Shown piece after piece: positions 53,491-61,718 of a DNA stretch of 64,000 nt (position 1 is its first letter; every line of letters begins with the position of its first letter). Where the stretch lies: positions 17,552 through 81,551 of the forward strand of contig JAIKXV010000012.1 in the NCBI GenBank assembly GCA_024683935.1, read 5' to 3'. The DNA is from Lachnospiraceae bacterium. Its GTDB lineage: Bacteria; Bacillota_A; Clostridia; Lachnospirales; Lachnospiraceae. The translations under genes were made by a program, and so were the position numbers. The notes beneath the pieces were generated by a model that was given only the letters and a program-made list of their open reading frames with translations, made no database searches and had not been told where the DNA came from.

Positions 53491-53528
53491 ATTTTGCCTC
53501 ACTTTCCTTTACAGAAGCCGATAGAACC

Positions 53529-53915
53529 TTAAGCTTCCTCTGTTTCAGATTCCTCAGCAGCTTCGGTTGCTTCCTCTGCGCTGTCCTCTGAAGCAGGAGC
53601 TTCTTCCTTCTTTATTCCGATGTTTTCGGGAAGATCATCTGTGACGATAAGGTATCTTACGACTCCATCCATAATACGCATTCTGTGTTCGATCTCAGCA
53701 GGAGCTGTTGACTCTGCTTCGAACTTGATGAAGTTATAATAACCCTCTTTAGACTTCTGGATTTCGTAGGCGAATCTCTTCTTTCCCCACTCATCCACAT
53801 TTTTGATCGTGCCGCCAAAACGCTCGATAAGCGCCTTGACCTTGTCGAGAACTGCATTTTTCGCGTCCTCTTCAAGTTTGCCGTTAACCACAACGGCCAT
53901 TTCGTACTTATTCAT
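53529..53915 (-). CDS. rpsF: Ribosomal protein S6
   Basis: 128 residues. MNKYEMAVVVNGKLEEDAKN, GGTIKNVDEWGKKRFAYEI, GYYNFIKFEAE and RIMDGVVRYLIV define the fold. The last ~30 residues are an acidic Glu/Ala/Ser tail. GGAGG precedes the ATG. First gene of rpsF-ssb-rpsR, with a strong promoter and a probable S6:S18-binding leader. Confidence 0.97.
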   Translation of the reverse strand: MNKYEMAVVVNGKLEEDAKNAVLDKVKALIERFGGTIKNVDEWGKKRFAYEIQKSKEGYYNFIKFEAESTAPAEIEHRMRIMDGVVRYLIVTDDLPENIGIKKEEAPASEDSAEEATEAAEESETEEA

Positions 53916-53930
53916 TTTTTCCTCCTTTTG

Positions 53931-53962
53931 GACTTCGGCCCGTGTTTCCCACGAGCAAGGGA
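53931..53962 (-). promoter_or_regulatory. Candidate S6:S18 autoregulatory leader motif
   Basis: In the minus RNA a stem CTCGTG / CACGGG with loop GGAAA is followed directly by CCGAAG, within the ~57-nt rpsF leader. The known S6:S18-binding motif has a hairpin beside an unpaired CCG. Arrangement and position fit, but the outer stem is short and I have not compared it to the Rfam model. Confidence 0.5.
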
Positions 53963-53978
53963 TATATCACGAAGAGCT

Positions 53979-54007
53979 ATTCTAAATGAATTCCAAATGG
54001 AAGTCAA
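53979..54007 (-). promoter_or_regulatory. Promoter of rpsF-ssb-rpsR
   Basis: Minus strand TTGACT, exact 17-nt spacer, TAGAAT: five of six matches in each box. Start predicted near 53972, leaving a 57-nt leader. Confidence 0.85.
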
Positions 54008-54017
54008 GAATATTTTT

Positions 54018-54036
54018 GTAGTGGTATTTACACTAC
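54018..54036. promoter_or_regulatory. Inverted repeat between divergent promoters
   Basis: GTAGTG-N7-CACTAC lies 10 bp behind the rpsF -35 and 14 bp before the plus-strand -35 at 54051. There is no T run, so it is not a terminator. Its position suggests a shared operator; no regulator is identified. Confidence 0.4.
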
Positions 54037-54050
54037 GGCTAAATTTATTG

Positions 54051-54079
54051 TTTAAAAATTAACAAAGCCATGCTATTAT
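54051..54079 (+). promoter_or_regulatory. Promoter of the 64-residue ORF
   Basis: TTTAAA, 17-nt spacer, TATTAT with an extended TGC. The transcript would begin near 54086 and may keep part of a 7-bp TTTCCGC / GCGGAAA stem (54081-54107) at its 5' end. Confidence 0.6.
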
Positions 54080-54128
54080 CTTTCCGCTGCTATTGGAGAA
54101 GCGGAAAAAAATATGAGGAGAATTAAAA

Positions 54129-54323
54129 ATGAATATCAACGAGGAACATCTTCTGTTACTGAGAGAGGCCTGCTTTGCTGTTGAGAAAGGGAAGGAAAAC
54201 GGCGAAGAATTCGCGTTTGCGGCAGGTGAGCTATACAGGCAGTACAGAGATCCTTATCTACATCCGGTCTTTCAGACAACCATCCGGCAGACTCTGCAAA
54301 ACACTTCATTTATACCAGACTGA
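54129..54323 (+). CDS. Small hypothetical protein (64 residues)
   Basis: Starts at an ATG preceded by GAGGAGAATTAAAA, a strong, well-spaced ribosome binding site, and lies behind its own plausible promoter. The product is hydrophilic and probably helical: MNINEEHLLLLREACFAVEK, GEEFAFAAGELYRQYRDPYL and TTIRQTLQNTSFIPD. There is no signal peptide, membrane segment or known motif. The combination of promoter, leader hairpin and binding site makes it a credible gene, though homologues were not checked. It ends 54 bp before the exonuclease start, which has its own promoter. Confidence 0.6.
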   Translation: MNINEEHLLLLREACFAVEKGKENGEEFAFAAGELYRQYRDPYLHPVFQTTIRQTLQNTSFIPD

Positions 54324-54342
54324 AAACAAAATACAGGAAAAT

Positions 54343-54370
54343 TTGAAATTTAGCGGGATTCCCTTATAAT
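54343..54370 (+). promoter_or_regulatory. Exonuclease promoter, predicted leaderless transcript
   Basis: TTGAAA, 16-nt spacer, TATAAT (perfect -10). The -10 ends at 54370 and the ATG starts at 54378, so the RNA should begin at or within one base of the start codon. There is no ribosome binding site. Confidence 0.75.
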
Positions 54371-54377
54371 CGTACCT

Positions 54378-55364
54378 ATGGGAAGTTATATCGTACTGGA
54401 TCTCGAGTGGAACCAGGGTACAGCCAGACAGACAGTGGATGCCCTGCCCTTTGAAGTCATTGAGATAGGGGCAGTAAAGCTGAATGAGAAAAAGGAAATA
54501 ACCGGACAATTTGAAAGCCTGATCCGGCCTTCGGTTTACCAGAAGATATTCTATATGACCGCTAAAGTGATCAATATCACGATGGATGAGCTGAAGAATA
54601 AGGACAGCTTTCCTGTGGTTATACAGCGCTTTCTGAAATGGTGCGGTGAGGACTATATTTTCTGCACCTGGGGCAGCATGGATATTACGGAGCTCCGCAG
54701 GAATATTGATTATCATAAATTACAGCCCCTTTCGGAGGGGCCGCTTCAGTACCTCGATATACAGAAGCTCTATTCCCTGGAGCTGGACGACGGCAAAAGC
54801 CGCCGCTCCCTAGAAAAGGCCGTGGATGCTCTTGAAATAGAAAAGGAGGGGGATTTCCACAGAGCCGACAGTGACGCCTATTATACGGCGGAGATCTTCA
54901 GGCGCCTGCAGAAAAGGGAACTTGAGGTCTATTATTCCTACGACGTTTACCGCCTTCCCTCCTGCAGGGAAAAGGAGATCCACTCGCATTTCCCTACCTA
55001 TTCAAAATACATTTCAAAAAGCTTCAAGGATAAGCATGAGCTGCTGAAGGATAAGGAAGTGCGTTCCTTGCGCTGCTTTAACTGCGATGAAAAGACCTCC
55101 GTAAACATTCCCTGGGTCTCTGTAAACGGAAAGCAGTACTTTGCCATGGGCAAGTGCCGGGAACACGGCATGATGCGGGGTCATCTCCGGGTCAGAAAAG
55201 CTCCGGACGGCGGAGTTTACGCGATGAAAACCATCCGTCCCGCCAAGGCCGGAGATGAGGGTGATCTGAAAATGAAGCAGAAGACAGCCCGGGAACAGGA
55301 AAAGAAGTTCCTCCGCATGCTCCGGAATAATCAGAAGTCAAAATCGTCAAATTCCGAGAAATAG
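54378..55364 (+). CDS. DEDD-type 3'-5' exonuclease
   Basis: 328 residues. Exo I motif IVLDLEWNQ at 5-13 (Asp, Glu), Exo II region CTWGSMDITEL near 96, and Exo III region HRADSDAYYTAEI near 160-172 (His and Asp). It resembles the exonuclease-like proteins called inhibitors of the KinA sporulation pathway. The ~130-residue C-terminal part (LRCFNCDEKTSVNIPWVSV...) has two Cys in CFNC and later Cys/His that may bind zinc. Substrate, RNA or DNA, is not determined. Its last 34 bp overlap the convergent carboxypeptidase gene. Confidence 0.85.
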   Translation: MGSYIVLDLEWNQGTARQTVDALPFEVIEIGAVKLNEKKEITGQFESLIRPSVYQKIFYMTAKVINITMDELKNKDSFPVVIQRFLKWCGEDYIFCTWGSMDITELRRNIDYHKLQPLSEGPLQYLDIQKLYSLELDDGKSRRSLEKAVDALEIEKEGDFHRADSDAYYTAEIFRRLQKRELEVYYSYDVYRLPSCREKEIHSHFPTYSKYISKSFKDKHELLKDKEVRSLRCFNCDEKTSVNIPWVSVNGKQYFAMGKCREHGMMRGHLRVRKAPDGGVYAMKTIRPAKAGDEGDLKMKQKTAREQEKKFLRMLRNNQKSKSSNSEK

Positions 55365-56830
55365 CGGCGGTTCCGCTTTCTGATCTTACGTCTCCTCCTC
55401 TGGGCGGAGAAGAAGTAGTTCTTGATAAAGAGTATTATAAGAAGTACGATCAGCACGACTCCGGCTGCTATGCCGGCAATGATCAGTACCTGTTTAATAT
55501 CCAGGAATACCACTCCCGCATTATTAAACCCGGGAGCACCGTTGGCACTCAGAGTATCCTCCTCATCCTCCTCAACATTCTCCCCGAACATATAGGTTTT
55601 CATATTGGAATCAGAGAGAAGCACATCGGTTTCCCCGACATAAATATCGCCGTAGGTATAGGTGATCTTCGCGAGGGAATTCTCATTCTTGTCATCATAG
55701 GTTACTTCGCTGGTCAGATCCTCAAAGGAGGCCGTTTTCGGGATCACCACATAACCGTCAGTGGAAAGACTGACGAGAGTCTTGGTATTTCCGAAGATAC
55801 CGTTATCGGAATTAAAGAAATCCGAGCTGTCTAAATTGTACTTTGTTTCGTTCTCCGCGATGTTCAGGCGTTCAAAGTTCTGGAACCCGTATTCGAAAAG
55901 GTTATAGGTATCCGTGTACTGCAGGGGCGGCTCGGCTTTCATCACCACGCAGATCAGATTCATGCTGTCCTTTTCCGCGCATGTCACCAGGGTTTCCCTT
56001 GCCACATTGGTATATCCCGTCTTTCCCCAGGTGGTGAAATCATAGGACTGGGAATTACCGGGGTACATCTTGTGATGGTTTGTCATCGTAAAGGTGTCGG
56101 GCTGGGTGCTGGTAGCGTTTACATCATAGATCCTGGTGCCGGATATACGGCGCAGCGTTTCATTCTTATTGAATTCCCTGGCAATGAGGGCGAGGTCATG
56201 GGCTGTGGTCAGATGCTCTTCATCCGGGAGGCCGTTGGGATTCACAAAGTTGGTATTCGTGCAGCCCAGCTCCTTTGCACGCTCATTCATGAGCTTTGAA
56301 AACTCTTCAACACTTCCCGATATATGCTCGGCAACCGCCACCGCCACTTCATTGGCAGAGGCCAGCATGATGCAGTACAGGGCCTCCTCCATCGTGATCT
56401 CCTGGCCCACGTCCATTCCCACGTTGGAAGAACCCCGGTCTATGCCGAAAACCGCGTTTTTGGAAAAGCCCACCATCTCGTCCATGGAGCAGTTTTCCGC
56501 AGCGAGAAGACAGGTCATCACCTTGGTTGTGCTGGCGGGATAGTGCTGAATATCAATATTTTTGGAATACAAAATGACACCGGTATCGGCTTCCATAAGG
56601 ATGGCGCTTTCCGATCCGGTCTCCGGGCCCTGGGGCCAGCCGGGTATCTCATTGGAAGAAACCGGCAGCGCCATGCAGGCTGCGTTTATGTCTTCACGGG
56701 TCACCTCATCCGCGAGCGCAGTCTCACTAAGTGGCAAAAGCACCGCACTGATAAGGAAGGTGAAGGCTGTCATGAACAGAATGATCCGTGACGCTGTTTT
56801 TTTGATAGTCCGAAATGCTTTCAAAAACAT
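55331..56830 (-). CDS. dacA: D-alanyl-D-alanine carboxypeptidase (penicillin-binding protein)
   Basis: 499 residues. Signal peptide ILFMTAFTFLISAVLLPLS near 17-35. The S11 peptidase motifs are ASTTK near 83 (nucleophile Ser), SAN near 150 (ASANEVAVAVAEH) and GKTGYTN near 265. A beta-rich C-terminal domain and then a transmembrane segment (VLIIAGIAAGVVLIVLLIIL) follow, with a very basic tail (RRRRKIRKRNRR). It trims the terminal D-Ala from peptidoglycan stem peptides outside the membrane. The true C-terminal membrane span differs from the amphipathic anchor of E. coli PBP5. Its 3' end overlaps the exonuclease gene. Confidence 0.95.
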   Translation of the reverse strand: MFLKAFRTIKKTASRIILFMTAFTFLISAVLLPLSETALADEVTREDINAACMALPVSSNEIPGWPQGPETGSESAILMEADTGVILYSKNIDIQHYPASTTKVMTCLLAAENCSMDEMVGFSKNAVFGIDRGSSNVGMDVGQEITMEEALYCIMLASANEVAVAVAEHISGSVEEFSKLMNERAKELGCTNTNFVNPNGLPDEEHLTTAHDLALIAREFNKNETLRRISGTRIYDVNATSTQPDTFTMTNHHKMYPGNSQSYDFTTWGKTGYTNVARETLVTCAEKDSMNLICVVMKAEPPLQYTDTYNLFEYGFQNFERLNIAENETKYNLDSSDFFNSDNGIFGNTKTLVSLSTDGYVVIPKTASFEDLTSEVTYDDKNENSLAKITYTYGDIYVGETDVLLSDSNMKTYMFGENVEEDEEDTLSANGAPGFNNAGVVFLDIKQVLIIAGIAAGVVLIVLLIILFIKNYFFSAQRRRRKIRKRNRRYFSEFDDFDF

Positions 56831-56916
56831 AGCAAGTCTATTATACTGTATATGAGATTTTGTGTCATCCCGGACATCAATATATAGTCTGTCTTCAACT
56901 TGAGAAACACTTTATT

Positions 56917-56955
56917 GTCGTCCTGAGAAACACGTTGTTGTGAAGGATCTTTCAT
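56917..56955. repeat. Degenerate GTCGTCCTGAG...GAAGGATCTTTC repeat
   Basis: GTCGTCCTGAG and GAAGGATCTTTC flank a diverged centre (AAACACGTTGTTGT). It is a relative, in the opposite orientation, of the element near 6643-6702. It lies between dacA and trmB. Confidence 0.4.
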
Positions 56956-56972
56956 AATTAGGAATCAGGTAT

Positions 56973-57632
56973 ATGCGCTTACGAAACATACCCGGAGCAA
57001 AGGATGCCGTCAAGGCAGACCCCCGCTGCTACGACACGGGGGATCCCGTAAAGGGTGAATGGAAAAAAATATTTAATAAGGAAGCTCCTCTTATCGCCGA
57101 GGTCGGAATGGGAAAGGGCCGTTTCATCCTGGACATGGCGGAAAAATATCCCGACTCCTGTTTTATCGGGGTTGAGCGGTATGAGAGCGTAATGATAAAG
57201 GCACTGGAAAAGCTGGACCGCCGCATAAAGAACGGCGAAGAGGTACCGCAGAATGTGCGTTTCCTAAGGGCCGACGCCCTCGACATGACGGACTTTTTTA
57301 ATGAAGGGGAGCTGGACCGGATCTACCTGAATTTCTCCGACCCCTGGCCGAAGGACCGCCACGCGAAGAGGCGCCTGGTTTCCCGGCGTTTCCTAGCGGT
57401 CTTTGAAAAGGTGCTGAAGGACAGCGGCACCATAGAGTTCAAAACCGATAACAGAGATCTCTTTGATTTCGGGCTTTCCGAGCTTGAACCCGCCGGCTGG
57501 GAACTGCTGTACTCCACCTGCGATCTCCATTCGGATGCGGAAGCGATGAAAGACAACGTAATGACCGAATATGAGGAAAAGTTCTCTGCAAAGGGAAATA
57601 AGATCTGTAAGTTTATAATAAGGAAAAAATGA
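56973..57632 (+). CDS. trmB: tRNA (guanine-N7-)-methyltransferase
   Basis: 219 residues. SAM-binding AEVGMGKGRFILDMA near 41, FIGVERYESVMIKAL near 65, and the family signature YLNFSDPWPKDRHAKRRL near 118-135. The ending TEYEEKFSAKGNKICK is typical. It methylates G46 of tRNA. The N-terminal MRLRNIPGAKD is the normal start. It is followed 69 bp later by trxA, which has its own promoter. Confidence 0.96.
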   Translation: MRLRNIPGAKDAVKADPRCYDTGDPVKGEWKKIFNKEAPLIAEVGMGKGRFILDMAEKYPDSCFIGVERYESVMIKALEKLDRRIKNGEEVPQNVRFLRADALDMTDFFNEGELDRIYLNFSDPWPKDRHAKRRLVSRRFLAVFEKVLKDSGTIEFKTDNRDLFDFGLSELEPAGWELLYSTCDLHSDAEAMKDNVMTEYEEKFSAKGNKICKFIIRKK

Positions 57633-57639
57633 ACAGGGG

Positions 57640-57668
57640 TTGACAGCCGCACATAAATTGTTTACAAT
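57640..57668 (+). promoter_or_regulatory. Promoter of trxA
   Basis: TTGACA (perfect), 17-nt spacer, TACAAT. The start would be near 57675, giving a short leader with AAGGAGG before the ATG at 57702. Confidence 0.85.
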
Positions 57669-57701
57669 GTAATTGCACGAAACAAAGCAAGGAGGTACAA
57701 A

Positions 57702-58016
57702 ATGGTTAATAAGGTCAGCGATGCAACTTTTAAGACTGAAGTTCTGGATTCTGCAGCACCGGTCCTGGTGGATTTCAATGCAACCTGGTGCGGTCCCTGT
57801 AAGATGATGGCTCCTGTTTTTGACGAACTGTCGGAAACATATCAGAATGTGAAATTTATCAGCTGTGATGTGGACGAGTGCCCCGAAACCGCTCAGGAAT
57901 ATGGCATAATGTCAATTCCTTCAATAGTAATGTTCAAGGACGGCAAACCCTCAGATCCTGTTATCGGTGCCCAGCCGAAAAAGAATTTAGAGAGCTTTAT
58001 CGAGAAATTCCTTTGA
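57702..58016 (+). CDS. trxA: Thioredoxin
   Basis: 104 residues. The active site ATWCGPCKMMAP is at 28-39, with cis-Pro in MSIPSIVMF near 73 and a normal fold length. It reduces protein disulfides in the cytoplasm. The AAGGAGG binding site and strong promoter suggest high expression. Its last 20 bp overlap the convergent acyltransferase gene. Confidence 0.97.
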   Translation: MVNKVSDATFKTEVLDSAAPVLVDFNATWCGPCKMMAPVFDELSETYQNVKFISCDVDECPETAQEYGIMSIPSIVMFKDGKPSDPVIGAQPKKNLESFIEKFL

Positions 58017-59085
58017 TTTTCTCCGTCCCGCGGTTTATTACTTCTATAAGGACGATCTCACCGCAGAGGGTGAAGATGACAACCAGCGCCATGAAGACGA
58101 AGTGCTTTAACACGCCTTCGGGAATGGCCTTCGTGAAGTGAAATCCGCCTATCTCCGCACAGAGCAGCACATAAAAATTCAAATGGGTGACCATTATTAT
58201 AAGGGAGTTTTTCCCGAAATAAGTGATCAGTTTCAGAGGGGGCATATTACATGCTCCCTCTGCTGCTTTGCAGAGAAATATCAGCCCAAAGGAACCTGCC
58301 AGAGCGGCTATGTAATACATAATTACATTATTAAAGATCAGAAAGTGGAGATCCGTTACTGAATTCAGATGGCTTATAACTGCCGTCAGGATCATGAAAT
58401 CCACCCCGAGAAAAATGTCGGCCGGGATCGTGATCTTTGAAAATTTCCCCGGTCCCAGGCTGCCGGTATTTTCCCAGCTCTGTGAAACAAAGTATCCCGC
58501 TGCCACAAAGGATGCGCAGACCGGTATGCGGAGCAGCATCACTGCCACCAGATGGAATATGGAAAAGAGCTGCTGCAGACCATATACCGCATTTGCCTTT
58601 TCAAGATAGATATTCAGGATCAGCGCTGCCGCAGTCAGGACTATAGTTATCGGAAGCGGATAACGGGTCTTTTTAAGGAGAAAGATAAAAAGAAGCTCCG
58701 CACCGAAGATGGCTGGCAGGAACCACATCACGGAAAAGCCGTAAAGTGTCAGCGTCTGTACAATGTCGGAAATAACAGTGGGAATACCACCGTCCCGTCC
58801 GGTCAGGAGATAATAGATATAGTAGATCACTATTCCCGCTGCGGAGTATGCAAAATAGGGAATCAGCATCCTATTAGCCTTTCTGACCGCGTTTTCCTTA
58901 AAATCCCGGCTCTCTTCTTTTTTCAGATATATCAGTATGCCGGAAATAACGAAGAACAGCGGCATATGAAATGACACGATAAAAATCCTGGAGTTCTCTG
59001 ACAGATAGGAGATATGCCCCAGGATCACCAGTATGATACCCACGCCCTTGGCGAGGTCTAAATATTTCAGCCGTCCTTCATTCAT
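57997..59085 (-). CDS. Acyltransferase-3 family membrane protein
   Basis: 362 residues with about ten hydrophobic segments. The family signature is at the N-terminus: YLDLAKGVGIILVILGHI with the catalytic His at the end, then FIVSFHMPLFFVISGIL. These enzymes O-acetylate or otherwise acylate cell-surface sugars, using an acyl donor from inside. The acceptor is unknown. It follows the EamA transporter by 14 bp and may be in the same operon. Confidence 0.9.
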   Translation of the reverse strand: MNEGRLKYLDLAKGVGIILVILGHISYLSENSRIFIVSFHMPLFFVISGILIYLKKEESRDFKENAVRKANRMLIPYFAYSAAGIVIYYIYYLLTGRDGGIPTVISDIVQTLTLYGFSVMWFLPAIFGAELLFIFLLKKTRYPLPITIVLTAAALILNIYLEKANAVYGLQQLFSIFHLVAVMLLRIPVCASFVAAGYFVSQSWENTGSLGPGKFSKITIPADIFLGVDFMILTAVISHLNSVTDLHFLIFNNVIMYYIAALAGSFGLIFLCKAAEGACNMPPLKLITYFGKNSLIIMVTHLNFYVLLCAEIGGFHFTKAIPEGVLKHFVFMALVVIFTLCGEIVLIEVINRGTEKIKGISR

Positions 59086-59099
59086 GTCTAAAAATTATA

Positions 59100-59996
59100 C
59101 TACCTGCCGCTGATTCTGTCATCGTGACCGCTGACCTGATCAGGCTGGCTGTTATTATGTGTCCACCTTATCACCGCAACTCCGATAATGATCACATATC
59201 CGGCAATGGACATTGCAGTCGGCACCTCTCCCAGGAACAGTATTCCGAGTATTGCCGCAAATATGACCTGGGTATAGTCAAATACGGATATCTCCTTTGC
59301 GGGTGCAAATTTATAGGCCATCGTTATGCCAAACTGCCCGAGAGTCGCGGAACATCCGGCAAGGATCAGACAGATAAGCTGCTGCCCGCTGAGAGGAACG
59401 TAATTCGTTATTATAAAAGGAATGGTTATAAGGGTCGAAAAAACGGAAAAACAGAGAACGATGATCGGAGTCCTTTCCCCTTTCTTTCCGAGCTTCCTCA
59501 CAAATACATAGGCCGCGCCTGCACCGAAGCCCCCGTACAGACCGATAAGGGAAGGAATAAGAAGAAGATTGCTCCCGGAGGGCCGGACTATCAGCAGTGC
59601 ACCGGTAAACGCTGCGGCTACCGCAAGGATATCTGTTTTTTTCGGCTTTTCATTCAGGACAGGAACAGAGATAAGGATCGCAAAAAAGGGAGACAGCTTA
59701 TTCAGCATATTGGCGTCTGCGATATTCAGCTTATCTATGGCATAGAAATTGGCTATGAGGCCGCTGGTTCCGAAGAGGCATCTTAAAAAGATGTCTCCGC
59801 CGCAGCCCTCTTTGATCTTCAGCTTTTCACCGGATCTCAGTATCAGGAATAATGAAACACATGCCGCAACGGCGTTTCTGAAAAAGGCCTTCTCCATAGT
59901 CGGGATGTCTCCTGAGATCCTGACAAAGAAGGTCATCAGGGAAAAGCCCAGCGCCGCAAACAATATGCATATTATTCCTTTTGACCGGTTATCCAT
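59100..59996 (-). CDS. EamA-family (DMT superfamily) transporter
   Basis: 298 residues with ten predicted membrane segments in two EamA repeats: (GIICILFAALGFSLMTFFV ...) and (GAAYVFVRKLGKKGERTPI ... GYVIIIGVAVI). Conserved features are EKAFFRNAVAA near 35 and the second-repeat signature FDYTQVIFAAILGILFLGE near 240. Members export amino acids or other small metabolites. The substrate is unknown. It starts 6 bp after the MalY/PatB stop, so a link to sulfur amino-acid metabolism is possible by context. Confidence 0.9.
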   Translation of the reverse strand: MDNRSKGIICILFAALGFSLMTFFVRISGDIPTMEKAFFRNAVAACVSLFLILRSGEKLKIKEGCGGDIFLRCLFGTSGLIANFYAIDKLNIADANMLNKLSPFFAILISVPVLNEKPKKTDILAVAAAFTGALLIVRPSGSNLLLIPSLIGLYGGFGAGAAYVFVRKLGKKGERTPIIVLCFSVFSTLITIPFIITNYVPLSGQQLICLILAGCSATLGQFGITMAYKFAPAKEISVFDYTQVIFAAILGILFLGEVPTAMSIAGYVIIIGVAVIRWTHNNSQPDQVSGHDDRISGR

Positions 59997-60002
59997 GTTT
60001 TA

Positions 60003-61169
60003 TTATTTTCCGGAAGCCCCCGCACACATGACTTTCAGCCGGGACAGTCCTTCCTTCAGGACGCTCCTCGGGCAGGCGACATTCATTCTAAGGAAATCCC
60101 TTCCCTGTTCTCCGAAGATGATACCCGGAGATAAAAACAGTCCCGTCTCTTTTCTGAGCTCCGAAGCGAATTCCCCGTTCTCCGTCTGCACTTCGGAAAT
60201 GTCCAGCCACAGAAGATAAGTAGCATCTCCCTTTACCGCCTTCACCGCAGGAAGCTCCTTCTGCAGGAATTCTGTTACCGTCTTCTTATTTTCCGATATG
60301 TATTCCCGTAATTCATCCAGCCATTCTCCGCCTTTCTCAAAGGCCGTAATGGCTGCCACTGCTGAAAAGGAGTTGGGCTCGGTGAGCTCATCTGTGTCAA
60401 AGGTCTTTTTCGTTTTTTCCCGTAAAGCCCCGTTTTCTATATATAATGCCGAACTTTTCAGTCCCGCGATATTAAAGGCCTTGGTCGGTGCGATGCAGGT
60501 AATGCCCACTTCCCTGCAGGTTTCCGAAACCGACATAAAGGGCACGTATTCCTTACCGGGTTCCGTCAGGTCACAGTGGATCTCGTCCGATACCACGGTC
60601 ACATTATGCTTCTTTGCCAGCTCTCCGATCGTCTGCAGTTCATCCCTTCCCCAGATATTGCCGCCGGGGTTATGGGGATTGCACAGTATCATAAGGCTGG
60701 TTTTCGGATCTGCCAGCTTCTTATCAAGGTCGTCCAGGTCCATTTCATATTTCCCGTTTCTGTAGATAAGCGGGTTCTCCTGAACAACACGTCCGTTCCC
60801 CTTAATGATATTAAAGAAGGCATTATACACCGGAGGCTGCAAAAGCACATTTTCGCCGGGGGCCGCAAATATCCTGATCAGTGCAGAAACCGCGGGTATT
60901 ATCCCCGCGCAGAAAAGGAGGGACCCCTTATCCATCCTGAAGCCGTGGCGCCTGTCCCACCAGTTTATATATGCGTCGTACCACTCGTCCGGGATCACGG
61001 GGTAACCCATTATCCCATGATCCAGCCTTTCTCTTATCCCGTCCAGGATCTCCGGAGCGGCTTTGAAATCCATGTCCGCAACCCACATGGGAAGCTCATT
61101 TTCTGCCACATCCCATTTGAGGGAATCCGTACCTCTCCTGTTTATTACCGTATCAAAATCGTATTTCAA
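60003..61169 (-). CDS. MalY/PatB-family PLP aminotransferase (cystathionine beta-lyase type)
   Basis: 388 residues, fold type I. The N-terminal FDTVINRRGTDSLKWD and PMWVADMDF are hallmarks of MalY/PatB. Other sites are LQPPVYNAFF near 95, LCNPHNPGGNIW near 160, VVSDEIHCDL near 192 and the PLP Lys in APTKAFNIAGLKSS near 222. These enzymes cleave cystathionine or cysteine conjugates; MalY also regulates maltose genes in E. coli. It is 10 bp downstream of moaC, though sharing a transcript with cofactor genes need not mean shared function. Confidence 0.93.
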   Translation of the reverse strand: MKYDFDTVINRRGTDSLKWDVAENELPMWVADMDFKAAPEILDGIRERLDHGIMGYPVIPDEWYDAYINWWDRRHGFRMDKGSLLFCAGIIPAVSALIRIFAAPGENVLLQPPVYNAFFNIIKGNGRVVQENPLIYRNGKYEMDLDDLDKKLADPKTSLMILCNPHNPGGNIWGRDELQTIGELAKKHNVTVVSDEIHCDLTEPGKEYVPFMSVSETCREVGITCIAPTKAFNIAGLKSSALYIENGALREKTKKTFDTDELTEPNSFSAVAAITAFEKGGEWLDELREYISENKKTVTEFLQKELPAVKAVKGDATYLLWLDISEVQTENGEFASELRKETGLFLSPGIIFGEQGRDFLRMNVACPRSVLKEGLSRLKVMCAGASGK

Positions 61170-61179
61170 TTCAAGCTCC

Positions 61180-61677
61180 TTATGAAGCGGTATAATCCCC
61201 GTGGATACCGCCGGATTTACTGAGTAATCTGATGTCCGTCAGCACTATATCACGCTGGACTGCCTTACACATATCATATACTGTCAGCGCTGCAACAGAG
61301 CAGGCGGTTATAGCTTCCATCTCGACCCCTGTCCTGCCGGTGCAGGTCACTTCCGATTCTATCTCCACCGAATTGTCCTCATCATTCAGCAGGAGTCTCA
61401 CATCCACGCCGTCTATGATTATCGGATGGCACATGGGGATCAGATCCGGAGTCCTTTTCGCTCCCATGATCCCGGCGATCTGCGCCACAGTAAGGACGTC
61501 TCCTTTTTTTACTCCGCCCCTTTTTATAAGTTCAAAGGTATCTTTATTTAAGAGAACTCTGGCTCCTGCCCTGGCTGTCCGCCTGGTCACGTCCTTATCC
61601 GCAACCGTAACCATCCGGGCATTGCCTTCGCTGTCAAAATGCGAGAGCCCGGAGTCATTTGTATTGTCTTTATTCAT
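61180..61677 (-). CDS. moaC: Cyclic pyranopterin monophosphate synthase
   Basis: 165 residues. KDVTRRTARAGARVLL near 28, AGIMGAKRTPDLIPMCHP near 68 and TGVEMEAITACSVAALTVYD near 115 are the conserved stretches. It acts with MoaA to make cyclic pyranopterin monophosphate, the first molybdenum-cofactor intermediate. Third gene of the cofactor operon. Confidence 0.97.
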   Translation of the reverse strand: MNKDNTNDSGLSHFDSEGNARMVTVADKDVTRRTARAGARVLLNKDTFELIKRGGVKKGDVLTVAQIAGIMGAKRTPDLIPMCHPIIIDGVDVRLLLNDEDNSVEIESEVTCTGRTGVEMEAITACSVAALTVYDMCKAVQRDIVLTDIRLLSKSGGIHGDYTAS

Positions 61678-61718
61678 ATTTTTTCCCGTTTCTTTTTATA
61701 CTGTATCCGCTGAGGCTT

